Assembly (NCBI GenBank): GCA_002427525.1 | Contig: DIRP01000003.1 | Coordinates: forward strand, 23,235-77,984 | DNA from: Bacteroidales bacterium UBA5433 | Lineage (GTDB): Bacteria; Bacteroidota; Bacteroidia; Bacteroidales; UBA932 | DNA length: 54,750 nt | Direction of reading: 5' to 3' | Shown: positions 17,495 through 26,409 of the stretch, piece by piece | Layout: every line of letters begins with the position of its first letter | Position numbering within the stretch: position 1 is the stretch's first letter | Made by a program: the position numbers and the translations under genes | The notes under the pieces: generated by a model | What the model was told of the DNA's origin: nothing | What the model saw: the letters and a program-made list of their open reading frames with translations, nothing else | Databases searched by the model: none

Positions 17495-18795
17495 AAGTAT
17501 TGATGTTTGGATGGGAATTTCCTCCTCACATATCGGGTGGACTGGGTACTGCCTGTGATGGTTTGACCAAAGGCCTGGCAAAACATCAGGTTGAAATTCT
17601 TTTTGTTATGCCCACGGCTTCCGGTGATGAAGACCAAAGTGCAGTACGTATTATAAATGCGAGTGACGTGGCTGCTTTTGAAACAAGGGAGGATGCACGA
17701 AACCTGTTGGAAAAAGTGCAATTTTTACAAGTTACGTCAAACCTGATACCTTATCTGGGACCGGATGAATTTACAGAACAGGTAAATCTGGAAAGGGAAA
17801 AAGAATGGAATGAATTTAGGATTTCCTTTGGCCAGAAATATAAATTTTCAGGTACGTACGGAAGCAACCTTATGGAAGAGGTCATGCGCTATGCCCTGGT
17901 AGCTTCTTCCATTGCAAAACATCACGATTTTGATGTGATTCATGCACACGACTGGCTTACTAACATGGCAGGGATTGCAGCCAAGCGTGTTTCCGGGAAA
18001 CCGCTTGTCATACATGTACATGCCACGGAATTTGACCGTACGGGTGAGCACGTGAACGAACAGGTTTACGAACTGGAAAAAAGGGGAATGGAAGAGGCAG
18101 ATCGCATTATTGCCGTAAGCGATTTGACACGAAATACTATTATCAACAAATACCATATCAACCCCCAAAAAGTGGTTACCGTACACAATGCGGTTGATTT
18201 CAGCACCGTAGAAGATCGAGAAATATCCAGAGGGGTTCCGGAAAAAATTGTTACTTTTTTGGGACGTATTACGTACCAGAAAGGACCGGAATATTTTATA
18301 GAAGCAGCCTATAAAGTGCTGCAAAAGACCCAAAATGTCCGGTTTGTTATGGCAGGCAGCGGCGATATGTTTAACCGCTCTATTAGACGTGTAGCCAAAT
18401 TGGGTATTTCTTCCCATTTTCATTTTACGGGCTTTTTGCGTGGCGAAGATGTGAAAAACATGTTTGCCTATTCAGATGTTTACGTTATGCCTTCTGTATC
18501 GGAGCCGTTTGGAATTTCGCCCCTGGAAGCTATGAGGGCAGGAGTTCCGGCCATTATCAGCAAACAATCCGGCGTAGCTGAAGTATTGCACCATGCCATT
18601 AAAGTTGATTTTTGGGATGTACATGCGCTGGCAGATGCCATATACGGGCTGCTTACCTATCCTGCTTTGAAAACTATGACCGTAAGGTGTGGGCTGGAAG
18701 AAGTAAACGCCTTGAAATGGGATATTGCCGCAGCTAAGGTTAAGAAAATTTACGAGGATGTATTAGAAGAAAAATTGAAAAAAACAACCATATGA
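17491..18795 (+). CDS. GT4-type glycosyltransferase of the glycogen operon
   Basis: A 434-residue GT-B enzyme. The N-terminal domain MFGWEFPPHISGGLGTACDGL has the glucan-synthase-like glycine loop. VIHAHDWLT and the C-terminal nucleotide-sugar site (FLGRITYQKGPEYFIEA, then SVSEPFGISPLEAMRAGVP with the EX7E pattern) are present. Its place between debranching enzyme and GH57 genes, with 4-base overlaps on both sides, points to a role in glycogen or other alpha-glucan synthesis. The exact donor and product are not decided by sequence. Confidence 0.88.
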   Translation: MKVLMFGWEFPPHISGGLGTACDGLTKGLAKHQVEILFVMPTASGDEDQSAVRIINASDVAAFETREDARNLLEKVQFLQVTSNLIPYLGPDEFTEQVNLEREKEWNEFRISFGQKYKFSGTYGSNLMEEVMRYALVASSIAKHHDFDVIHAHDWLTNMAGIAAKRVSGKPLVIHVHATEFDRTGEHVNEQVYELEKRGMEEADRIIAVSDLTRNTIINKYHINPQKVVTVHNAVDFSTVEDREISRGVPEKIVTFLGRITYQKGPEYFIEAAYKVLQKTQNVRFVMAGSGDMFNRSIRRVAKLGISSHFHFTGFLRGEDVKNMFAYSDVYVMPSVSEPFGISPLEAMRAGVPAIISKQSGVAEVLHHAIKVDFWDVHALADAIYGLLTYPALKTMTVRCGLEEVNALKWDIAAAKVKKIYEDVLEEKLKKTTI

Positions 18796-19976
18796 AAAAA
18801 TCAATCTGCTTGTACTTCCAGGTACATCAGCCATACAGATTACGTCAATACCGGTTTTTTGACATTGGGAAAAACCACTATTACTATGATGATTTTGCCA
18901 ATAAGACCATTATGTCCCGCGTGGCTTCCAGGTGTTATATCCCGGCCAACAGATTGATATTGGATTTGATAAAAGAATTTGACGGTGCCTTTAAGGTTGC
19001 GTTTTCTGTGAGCGGCATGGCCCTTGAACAGATGGAGCAATATGCCCCGGAAGCCCTGGAATCTTTTAAAGAACTTGCTGCCACAGGTCATGTGGAGTTT
19101 CTTGCCGAGACGTATTCCCATTCCCTCTCTTCGCTGATTTCACCTGTAAAATTTAAAAATCAGGTAAAAATGCATACGAAGGCCGTAGAGCAACATTTTG
19201 GACAGAAACCAAAGGCGTTCCGGAACACAGAACTTATTTATTCCGACACCATTGGAGAAATGGCAGCTGAAATGGGATTTACAACCATGTTAACAGAAGG
19301 GGCACGCCATATATTGGGGTGGAAGAGTCCCAATTATCTGTATGTTAACGCATTGATCCCAAAATTAAAATTGATGCTCAGGAATTTCAGGCTGAGTGAT
19401 GATATTGCCTTCCGTTTTTCAGATAAAAAATGGGGAGACTGGCCTTTAACAGCAGAAAAATACGCCGGATGGATTGCGGGGGCTTTGGAAAAAGATGAAC
19501 TGGTGAACATATTTATGGACTATGAAAGTTTTGGTGAACACCAGCCGGCATCGTCCGGAATTTTTGAATTCCTTAGAGCTATGCCGGGTATGATATTAAA
19601 TCACACCAACCTGGAAATATTGACACCTTCGCAGGCAGCTGCAAAACACCAACCCATAGCTCCGTTGCATGTACCTTATGCCATTTCATGGGCAGACGAA
19701 GAACGCGACATCAGTGCGTGGTATGGAAACGAACTGCAGCAGGAAGCTTTCAATGACTTGTATGCATTGGAAGAAAGAGTGAAGCTAAGCAATGATCCGG
19801 ATTTGCAAAGGGATTTCAGACGCATGCAGGCAAGCGATCACTTTTATTACATGTGTACCAAGTTGTTCTCTGACGGAGATGTTCATAAGTACTTTAATCC
19901 CTACGATTCTCCGTACGAAGCTTTTATTAATTACATGAACGTGCTGAGTGATATTACGCTCCGTACACCCAAATAA
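18792..19976 (+). CDS. GH57 family alpha-glucan-acting glycoside hydrolase (alpha-amylase type)
   Basis: A 394-residue cytosolic GH57 enzyme. It begins CLYFQVHQPYRLR (motif 1, HQP). The probable nucleophile E147 sits in FRNTELIYSD and the probable acid/base D243 in FMDYESFGEHQ. No signal peptide is present, so it acts on internal glucan such as stored glycogen. It overlaps the upstream GT4 gene by four bases. Hydrolysis is the usual activity; transglycosylation is possible. Confidence 0.9.
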   Translation: MKKSICLYFQVHQPYRLRQYRFFDIGKNHYYYDDFANKTIMSRVASRCYIPANRLILDLIKEFDGAFKVAFSVSGMALEQMEQYAPEALESFKELAATGHVEFLAETYSHSLSSLISPVKFKNQVKMHTKAVEQHFGQKPKAFRNTELIYSDTIGEMAAEMGFTTMLTEGARHILGWKSPNYLYVNALIPKLKLMLRNFRLSDDIAFRFSDKKWGDWPLTAEKYAGWIAGALEKDELVNIFMDYESFGEHQPASSGIFEFLRAMPGMILNHTNLEILTPSQAAAKHQPIAPLHVPYAISWADEERDISAWYGNELQQEAFNDLYALEERVKLSNDPDLQRDFRRMQASDHFYYMCTKLFSDGDVHKYFNPYDSPYEAFINYMNVLSDITLRTPK

Positions 19977-19980
19977 CGAT

Positions 19981-22900
19981 ATGAATAGTGAAGTAAATTT
20001 GAGCCCCGATTACCTGTTTGAAGTGAGTTGGGAGGTGTGCAATAAGGTAGGGGGGATCCATACTGTAATTGCTACCAAGGCGTTGCATATGTCCAGAGAA
20101 ATGGAAAACAGGCATATTCTCATTGGACCTGATGTTTGGAGGGAAACAAAACAAAACCCCGAGTTTATAGAAGATCCAAGGTTGCTGGTTGCCTGGAGAG
20201 AACGGGCTGCCGGGGAAGGTCTCAGGATACGGGTAGGAAGGTGGAATGTGCCGGGAAACCCCATTGTAGTACTGGTAGATTTTTCTTCTTATATAGCACA
20301 TAAAGACAGCATATTTACGGAGTTTTGGAAAAAATTCAACCTGGACTCCATAACCGGTCAGTGGGACTATATTGAATCGGCTTTGTTTGGCTATGCGTCA
20401 GGAATTGTTATAGAGAGTTTTGTCCGTTTTAATCTGGCTCCTCACCACAAAAGTGTAGCACAATTTCACGAGTGGATGACGGGCATGGGACTGTTGTATC
20501 TGAAATGGGCCAACATGCCGGTTGCTACTGTGTTTACCACACATGCTACGGTTGTGGGGCGCGCTATTGCAGGAAACGGGATGCCTCTGTATGATACTAT
20601 GGAAATGTACAATGCTGCTGAAAAGGCCAGAGAGTATAATATTACGGCAAAACACTCGTTGGAAAAAACAGCGGCAACTTATGCAGATGCCTTTACAACG
20701 GTAAGTGATATTACGGCAAGGGAATGCCGTCATTTTTTGGAGAAAGAGGTCGATATTGTTACACCCAATGGTTTTGAAAATAGTATTACGCCACCCAGGG
20801 AGGAATTTGATAAGAAAAGAAAGGAGGGCCGGGATGCGTTGTTGTATGTAGCATCACGTATGCTTAACCGTGAAATAGAAGAAAACGCTTTTTTAGTGGG
20901 GATAAGCGGACGTTATGAATTTAAAAACAAGGGCATTGATGTGTTCTTGGAATCTCTGGCTTTGTTACAAAGAGAAAGAGGGCAGTCTGACCGCCGGATT
21001 CTTGCGTTTGTTATGGTTCCTGCTAACCACAACGGTCCCAGAAAAGATTACAACCATCCTGTCACTACACATTACCTGAATGACCCGGAATACGATCCTG
21101 TTCTTAACGTTATGAAAGAACAGGGACTTTTGAATACGGGGGAAAATAACGTGGACGTTTTCTTTATTCCCTGTTATTTAAATGGAGACGACGGACTTAT
21201 TGATAAAACGTACTATGATCTTCTTATTGGTCTGGATTTGACTGTGTTTCCATCTTACTACGAACCATGGGGTTATACACCTTTGGAAAGCCTTGCTTTT
21301 GCTGTTCCTACAGTGACTACTTCTCTTGCAGGTTTTGGTGTGTGGGTAGAAAAAAAATATACAAAGCCGCATCCGGGTATTGATATTGTATACCGCAACG
21401 ACAGCAACCATGATCAAGTGGTGCATGAGGTAGCAGGAATTATTCGCAACAGGAGCCTGCTCCCGGCTGAGGAAGCTGCCGGGTTTAAGGATAATGCCCG
21501 TGAGGTATCAACCATTGCCTTATGGAAGAATCAGGTTCAGTATTATAAACAAGCTTATGCCATTGCATTGAAAAAAATTCTAAACAATATGGAACAATAT
21601 CCCGTAACCTGGGAAGAGTGCAGTCCGGTACACAAAACCCGGATTCGTACATCACCAACGTGGTCACCGGTAACCATACAAAAACAATTGCCGGTCAAAT
21701 TGGCTTTTCTGGACATTTTATCAAGAAATTTGTGGTGGTCCTGGAACAGAGACGCCCGCAAACTTTTTTCCGGGATTGATCCTGATTTGTGGAGGGAAGT
21801 GGAAAAGAACCCCATACTTCTGCTGGACAGAATATCATACAAACAATACAAAACTCTGGAGAATAATAAGACTTTTCTGGAAGACCTGGAAAAAGTGGAA
21901 ATTCGGTTCAATGCCTACATGAAATCCCGTGAAAAACTTACCGGACCCCGTGTGGCATACTTTAGCATGGAATACGGCTTGGACTGGAGTTTGAAAATTT
22001 ATTCGGGAGGCTTGGGTATTCTTGCAGGTGATTACCTGAAAGAAGCCTCCGATAAAAGCGTTCCCATAACGGCCGTTGGGTTGCTGTACCGTTACGGTTA
22101 TTTTCGTCAGGTTCTTTCTGCACAGGGAGATCAGGTAAGCGACAAGGAAGCCGTAGATTTTCAGAAAATCCCGGTTACTCCTGTTCGTGACAGCAATGAT
22201 AACTGGATGATGGTAAGTATGGCATTTCCCGGAAGGAATGTGTATGCCCGTATATGGAAGACAGATGTTGGCAACACACCCTTGTACTTGTTAGATACAG
22301 ATTTTGAAGACAACTTACAGGAAGACCGGGGAATAACCCACCAGCTGTATGGAGGCGATTGGGAAAACAGGCTTAAGCAGGAATTGTTGCTGGGTATAGG
22401 AGGTATAAGGGCACTCCGTTTGCTGGGGATAGAAGCAGATGTGTACCACTGCAACGAGGGCCACGCTGCTTTTATAGGGTTAGAGAGGATGATAGAATAT
22501 GTGACTGAGAAAAATCTTTCTTTTGAAGAGGCCCGGGAAGTAGTGCGTGCATCGTCGCTCTTTACAACGCATACACCCGTACCTGCCGGACACGATGCGT
22601 TTTCTGAAGAGATGTTGCGTCCTTATTTTTCGCATTATCCGGACAGGCTTAAAATATCCTGGGATACGCTTATGGCTTTGGGGAAAACTGATGTGTGCGA
22701 TCCCCATCAAAAATTCTCTATGAGTTTTCTGGCTGCCAACCTGTCTATGGAAGTAAACGGGGTAAGCAAGCTTCATGGTCAGGTTAGCAAGGAGATTTTG
22801 AATCCCCTGTGGCCGGGATACCTGCCTCAGGAATCCCATGTGGATTATGTGACCAACGGAGTACATTATCCCACCTGGACAGCCAATGAATGGAAAGAAG

Positions 22901-24192
22901 TACACGAGCGTGTTTTTGGTGCTGATTTTAGAACACACCATTACGATAAAAAATGTTTTGAAAACATACTTCAGGTCAGCGACCGGGAAATTTGGGATAT
23001 TCGTAATAAGCTGAGGGGAAAATTGATAGATAGAATTATTTGCTCTCTCTCGGGGACGAAAAACGTGCCGGAATTTTATTCACCAAAAGAAGTAGTTACT
23101 ATAAGGGAATCTTTAAATAAAAACATACTGACTATAGGCTTTGCCCGACGTTTTGCGACCTACAAACGGGCCCATCTGTTGTTTACCAACCTGGACAGGC
23201 TGGATGCAATTATCAACAACCCCGACAGGCCGGTACAGTTCCTTTTTGCGGGCAAAGCACATCCGCACGATAAAGCCGGACAGGATCTTATTCGGCGTAT
23301 TGTTGAAGTATCGCGTATGCCGGACTTTATAGGAAAAATTCTCTTTTTGCCCAATTACAATATGGAGTTGGCAAAACGGCTTGTGCAGGGAGTGGATGTG
23401 TGGATGAACACACCAACCCGGCCCCTGGAAGCATCCGGGACAAGCGGTGAAAAGGCTGCCATGAACGGAGTAATGCATTTTAGTGTACTGGACGGGTGGT
23501 GGGTAGAAGGATACCGCCAAGGCGCCGGATGGGCATTGCCGGAAGAGAGAACGTATGAAAACCAGGCATACCAGGACGAGTTGGATGCTACGACCATATA
23601 CAATATGCTGGAAAACCAGATCGCTACGTTGTTTTACAAGAGAGACAAAGAGGGCATTCCTACTGACTGGGTCAATCACATTAGAAATACTGTTGCTTAT
23701 GTGGCTGCTAATTTCACAACAAACCGTATGATGCAGGATTACGAGTCCAAGTTTTACGAACCTCTTGCAAAACGACATGCAGCTATGGCAGCAGACAATT
23801 TTGCGCTTGCCAGAGAGATGGCATTCTGGAAGAGAAGAGTGGAAAGGGAATGGGATTCTATTGAAGTATTGGAATACGACCATCCCAATGATAGCAAGGA
23901 TGTATTAACTTTGGGGAGTGAAAGCGTATCGCGTATAAAACTGTATTTAGGAACACTTTCTGTGGAAGATATTGGGGTAGAAATGGTTATAACAAGGTTT
24001 ACAAAGAACGGAGAAACCGTTATTGATGAAATTATTCCCTATGTGCCGGAGCAGATTTCAAATGGGGAGATTACCTACGTTGGCAGGTTGACACCGCAAG
24101 CTGCCGGTTCGTATTATGTGGCTTCCCGTATTTATGCGTATAATTCAAACATGCCTCACAGGCAAGATTTTGCTTTAGTAAAATGGTTGTAG
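19981..24192 (+). CDS. Fused glycogen synthase (GT3) - alpha-glucan phosphorylase (GT35)
   Basis: A 1403-residue two-enzyme polypeptide. Residues 1 to about 560 are a eukaryote-type GT3 glycogen synthase (LFEVSWEVCNKVGGIHTVI, FTTHATVVGRAI, PSYYEPWGYTPLE). From about 565 a DUF3417 segment (LSRNLWWSWNRDARKLF) begins the short GlgP-type GT35 phosphorylase, with YFSMEYGLDWSLKIYSGGLG, CNEGHAAF and the PLP lysine expected at K1158 in EASGTSGEKAAMNG. The synthase extends and the phosphorylase shortens the same glucan. The start used is the ATG at 19981, 4 bases after the GH57 stop; an earlier ATG at 19948 would overlap it. The frame is intact across the junction, so this is a true fusion and not an assembly gap. 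GT3 enzymes normally use UDP-glucose, consistent with the absence of glgC here. Confidence 0.92.
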   Translation: MNSEVNLSPDYLFEVSWEVCNKVGGIHTVIATKALHMSREMENRHILIGPDVWRETKQNPEFIEDPRLLVAWRERAAGEGLRIRVGRWNVPGNPIVVLVDFSSYIAHKDSIFTEFWKKFNLDSITGQWDYIESALFGYASGIVIESFVRFNLAPHHKSVAQFHEWMTGMGLLYLKWANMPVATVFTTHATVVGRAIAGNGMPLYDTMEMYNAAEKAREYNITAKHSLEKTAATYADAFTTVSDITARECRHFLEKEVDIVTPNGFENSITPPREEFDKKRKEGRDALLYVASRMLNREIEENAFLVGISGRYEFKNKGIDVFLESLALLQRERGQSDRRILAFVMVPANHNGPRKDYNHPVTTHYLNDPEYDPVLNVMKEQGLLNTGENNVDVFFIPCYLNGDDGLIDKTYYDLLIGLDLTVFPSYYEPWGYTPLESLAFAVPTVTTSLAGFGVWVEKKYTKPHPGIDIVYRNDSNHDQVVHEVAGIIRNRSLLPAEEAAGFKDNAREVSTIALWKNQVQYYKQAYAIALKKILNNMEQYPVTWEECSPVHKTRIRTSPTWSPVTIQKQLPVKLAFLDILSRNLWWSWNRDARKLFSGIDPDLWREVEKNPILLLDRISYKQYKTLENNKTFLEDLEKVEIRFNAYMKSREKLTGPRVAYFSMEYGLDWSLKIYSGGLGILAGDYLKEASDKSVPITAVGLLYRYGYFRQVLSAQGDQVSDKEAVDFQKIPVTPVRDSNDNWMMVSMAFPGRNVYARIWKTDVGNTPLYLLDTDFEDNLQEDRGITHQLYGGDWENRLKQELLLGIGGIRALRLLGIEADVYHCNEGHAAFIGLERMIEYVTEKNLSFEEAREVVRASSLFTTHTPVPAGHDAFSEEMLRPYFSHYPDRLKISWDTLMALGKTDVCDPHQKFSMSFLAANLSMEVNGVSKLHGQVSKEILNPLWPGYLPQESHVDYVTNGVHYPTWTANEWKEVHERVFGADFRTHHYDKKCFENILQVSDREIWDIRNKLRGKLIDRIICSLSGTKNVPEFYSPKEVVTIRESLNKNILTIGFARRFATYKRAHLLFTNLDRLDAIINNPDRPVQFLFAGKAHPHDKAGQDLIRRIVEVSRMPDFIGKILFLPNYNMELAKRLVQGVDVWMNTPTRPLEASGTSGEKAAMNGVMHFSVLDGWWVEGYRQGAGWALPEERTYENQAYQDELDATTIYNMLENQIATLFYKRDKEGIPTDWVNHIRNTVAYVAANFTTNRMMQDYESKFYEPLAKRHAAMAADNFALAREMAFWKRRVEREWDSIEVLEYDHPNDSKDVLTLGSESVSRIKLYLGTLSVEDIGVEMVITRFTKNGETVIDEIIPYVPEQISNGEITYVGRLTPQAAGSYYVASRIYAYNSNMPHRQDFALVKWL

Positions 24193-25061
24193 CAGCTACA
24201 GGTTTTTTTGATGGAGTTCATTTGGGACACAGGGCTGTACTTCAGTCGTTGACAGACATTGCCAAGGACAGAGGTGCCCGGAGCATGGTATTGTCTTTTT
24301 GGCCGCATCCCAGAGCCGTATTGCAACAGGATGCCCAAAAATTCCGTTTGCTGACATCGTTGGATGAGAAAAAAGAAATAATGCGCAACCTGGGAATTGA
24401 CACGTTTGAAATCATTCCGTTTACACGGGATTTTTCAAATATTTCTTTCAAAGATTTCTTCAGGGATTACCTGGTTAAGGAATTTGGGGTTAAAATTCTT
24501 GTTGCCGGATACGACCACCGGCTGGGATGCGACGGTGCAAAGAACCGCGAACATATGCAGTCAGAAGCGCGTAGCAGTGGTTTTGAAATTATCCGGGTGC
24601 CCCAGTATGTTTCAGAGGCCGGTGAGCATATCAGTTCTACAAAAATCAGGGCTGCCTTATCTGCCGGATCTGTTGAAACGGCCAACAGGTGGCTGGGGTA
24701 TCCTTATTGTATGCACGGAGTAGTTGTGGAGGGAAACCGCATTGGCAGGACGCTGGGGTTCCCAACGGCTAACATGCAATTGTATGAGCCGCTTAAACTT
24801 ATTCCGGCCAATGGAGTGTACCAGGTGGAAGTTCGTCTGAATGGCAGGTGGTATAAAGGGATGATGAATATTGGTGTTCGTCCCACAGTTGCTGCCCATT
24901 TGGAACAGACTATAGAAACACATATCTTTGACTTTGACGATACTATTTACGGATTGGACATCAGGATAAGGATATTGAAGTACCACAGACAGGAAATTGC
25001 TTTTCCTTCACTTGAAGCACTTAAAGAGCAATTACATAAAGACAAGGAAGCATTGCTATGA
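24183..25061 (+). CDS. ribF: Bifunctional riboflavin kinase / FAD synthetase
   Basis: A 292-residue enzyme converting riboflavin to FMN and FAD. The N-terminal adenylyltransferase motif GFFDGVHLGH begins near residue 7, with ISSTKIR near residue 150. The C-terminal flavokinase domain has GRTLGFPTAN and NIGVRPT. The N-terminus is a few residues shorter than usual because the gene starts within the last 10 bases of the fusion gene. It is cotranscribed with the glycogen genes but not obviously connected to them. Confidence 0.94.
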   Translation: MVVAATGFFDGVHLGHRAVLQSLTDIAKDRGARSMVLSFWPHPRAVLQQDAQKFRLLTSLDEKKEIMRNLGIDTFEIIPFTRDFSNISFKDFFRDYLVKEFGVKILVAGYDHRLGCDGAKNREHMQSEARSSGFEIIRVPQYVSEAGEHISSTKIRAALSAGSVETANRWLGYPYCMHGVVVEGNRIGRTLGFPTANMQLYEPLKLIPANGVYQVEVRLNGRWYKGMMNIGVRPTVAAHLEQTIETHIFDFDDTIYGLDIRIRILKYHRQEIAFPSLEALKEQLHKDKEALL

Positions 25062-25450
25062 AATCAGATACACTGGTAACCCTATTGATGGGCATTCTGG
25101 CTGTTTTTTTTGGTGTAATTAATGCAAAAAACAAAAAGAAAAAAACGCAGCCCGGAAAGCAGATACCTGATGTGCGGGGTAAGATGCTGCAAGAGTTGTT
25201 TTTCCCTGAAGAACTGCAGGTAACGCCTTCTTCAGCCGAGCATGAACATGTTCCAGAAGATATGTATGAACATATGGCGGAAGAAGCTCCCAGATCCACC
25301 GTGTCTTCGGAAGAACCTTTTCTTGTGAAAAACAACGTACAAAATAACGACAAGGAAAGGGTAATAAAAAAATTGGGATTTGATGTAAAAAAAGCCGTTT
25401 TGTTTTCAGAAATCATGAAACCAAAATTTGAAGAATTTGTTGATTCATAA
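25058..25450 (+). CDS. Conserved hypothetical membrane-anchored protein
   Basis: A 130-residue protein with one N-terminal TM helix (TLVTLLMGILAVFFGVI), a Lys-rich stop-transfer stretch, and an acidic low-complexity middle. The C-terminal segment GFDVKKAVLFSEIMKPKFEE looks like a conserved short motif of Bacteroidales hypotheticals. Its ATG overlaps the ribF stop (ATGA), and it is the last gene of the xseA operon. No function is recognised. Confidence 0.72.
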   Translation: MKSDTLVTLLMGILAVFFGVINAKNKKKKTQPGKQIPDVRGKMLQELFFPEELQVTPSSAEHEHVPEDMYEHMAEEAPRSTVSSEEPFLVKNNVQNNDKERVIKKLGFDVKKAVLFSEIMKPKFEEFVDS

Positions 25451-25466
25451 AGAAGTATTATCTTTG
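25436..25466 (+). promoter_or_regulatory. greA promoter with full -33/-7 consensus
   Basis: TTTG (25436-25439), 19 bases, TATCTTTG (25459-25466): an exact match to the Bacteroidetes consensus. It overlaps the end of the upstream hypothetical gene. The greA ATG is 64 bases downstream, leaving room for the leader hairpin. Confidence 0.75.
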
Positions 25467-25470
25467 TACT

Positions 25471-25515
25471 AAGAAGAGTCCCGTATCCATGGGATTCTTT
25501 TTCTGTTTTTATTTT
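25471..25515 (+). terminator. Hairpin with U-run in the greA leader (terminator or attenuator)
   Basis: AAGAAGAGTCCC (25471-25482) pairs with GGGATTCTTTTT (25491-25502), 12 pairs including two G-U, around the loop GTATCCAT. It runs into a T-rich tail (TTCTGTTTTTATTTT). It lies between the greA promoter and the greA start. It can end transcription from the long upstream operon and also early greA transcripts. Confidence 0.6.
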
Positions 25516-25530
25516 AATGAAATAGATTGT

Positions 25531-26004
25531 ATGACCAAGCCTCATTATCTCACAGCAGAAGGTCTGGAGAAGTTGAAAAAAGAATTGTTAAGGCTGACAT
25601 CCGTAGAAAGGGAAGAAGCAGCCCGGGCTATTGCAGAAGCGCGGGATAAGGGAGATCTGTCTGAAAACGCAGAATATGATGCGGCAAAAGATGCACAGGG
25701 TATGCTTGAAATGAGAATCTCTCAGCTCCAGAACCTGATTATTAACGCCCGTGTTATTGACGAATCCAGGTTGAACACAGAAGTGGTCCAGATCTTGAAC
25801 AAGGTCAGGATTAAAAATATGGCGAATAAATCTGTTATGGAAGTAACCCTGGTGGGTGAAAGTGAAGCCAATCTGGAAGAGAAAAAGCTGGCTGTTTCAT
25901 CTCCCATAGGCAGGGGTCTTCTGGGAAAAAAGAAAGGAGAAATTGCTGATGTGCAAACGCCCTCCGGTATTGTATCCTTTGAAATTTTAGATATATCATT
26001 GTGA
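25531..26004 (+). CDS. greA: Transcription elongation factor GreA
   Basis: A 157-residue protein with the N-terminal coiled coil (LTAEGLEKLKKELLRLTSVEREEA), the acidic tip DLSENAEYDAAKD and the C-terminal FKBP-like domain ending in SFEILDISL. It rescues backtracked RNA polymerase by stimulating transcript cleavage. The start at 25531 (MTKPHYLTAEG) fits the family; an upstream in-frame start would read through the leader hairpin. The HIT gene follows after 2 bases. Confidence 0.96.
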   Translation: MTKPHYLTAEGLEKLKKELLRLTSVEREEAARAIAEARDKGDLSENAEYDAAKDAQGMLEMRISQLQNLIINARVIDESRLNTEVVQILNKVRIKNMANKSVMEVTLVGESEANLEEKKLAVSSPIGRGLLGKKKGEIADVQTPSGIVSFEILDISL

Positions 26005-26006
26005 TT

Positions 26007-26402
26007 ATGGCCAGTATATTTTCACGAATAGCAACCGGTGAAATTCCTTCGTACAAAATTGCAGAAGACGACCGTTTTTATGCGTTTTTGGACATCAACC
26101 CCAGAAAGCGCGGACATACCCTTGTCATTCCCAAACAGGAAACAGATTACATTTTTGATTTGGACCCGGTTCTTTTAGGAGATTTGTTCCGTTTTGCCCA
26201 AAGGGTAGCTGTGGCTATTAAGGCAGTCGTTCCATGCAAAAGGGTAGGGATTGGTGTCTTGGGACTGGAGGTGCCTCATGCTCATATTCACTTGATTCCC
26301 ATGGACTCTGAAGGGGACATGAATCTTGCCCGCCCTGTACTTAAGATACCGGCTGATGCTATGCAGCAATTGGCAAAACAGATTGCAGAGAAATTTGAAT
26401 AA
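26007..26402 (+). CDS. HIT family nucleotide-binding protein
   Basis: A 131-residue protein with the histidine triad HAHIHLIP and the usual N-terminus SIFSRIATGEIPSYKIAEDD. The family hydrolyses adenosine phosphoramidates or dinucleoside polyphosphates; the substrate here is unknown. ATG 26007 is preferred over the GTG at 26001 that overlaps the greA stop. Probably cotranscribed with greA. Confidence 0.94.
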   Translation: MASIFSRIATGEIPSYKIAEDDRFYAFLDINPRKRGHTLVIPKQETDYIFDLDPVLLGDLFRFAQRVAVAIKAVVPCKRVGIGVLGLEVPHAHIHLIPMDSEGDMNLARPVLKIPADAMQQLAKQIAEKFE

Positions 26403-26409
26403 TTCCACC

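Noticed and set aside
23113..23883. 256-residue ORF antisense to the glycogen phosphorylase half
   Set aside because: Lies within a strongly conserved gene and has no recognisable motif.
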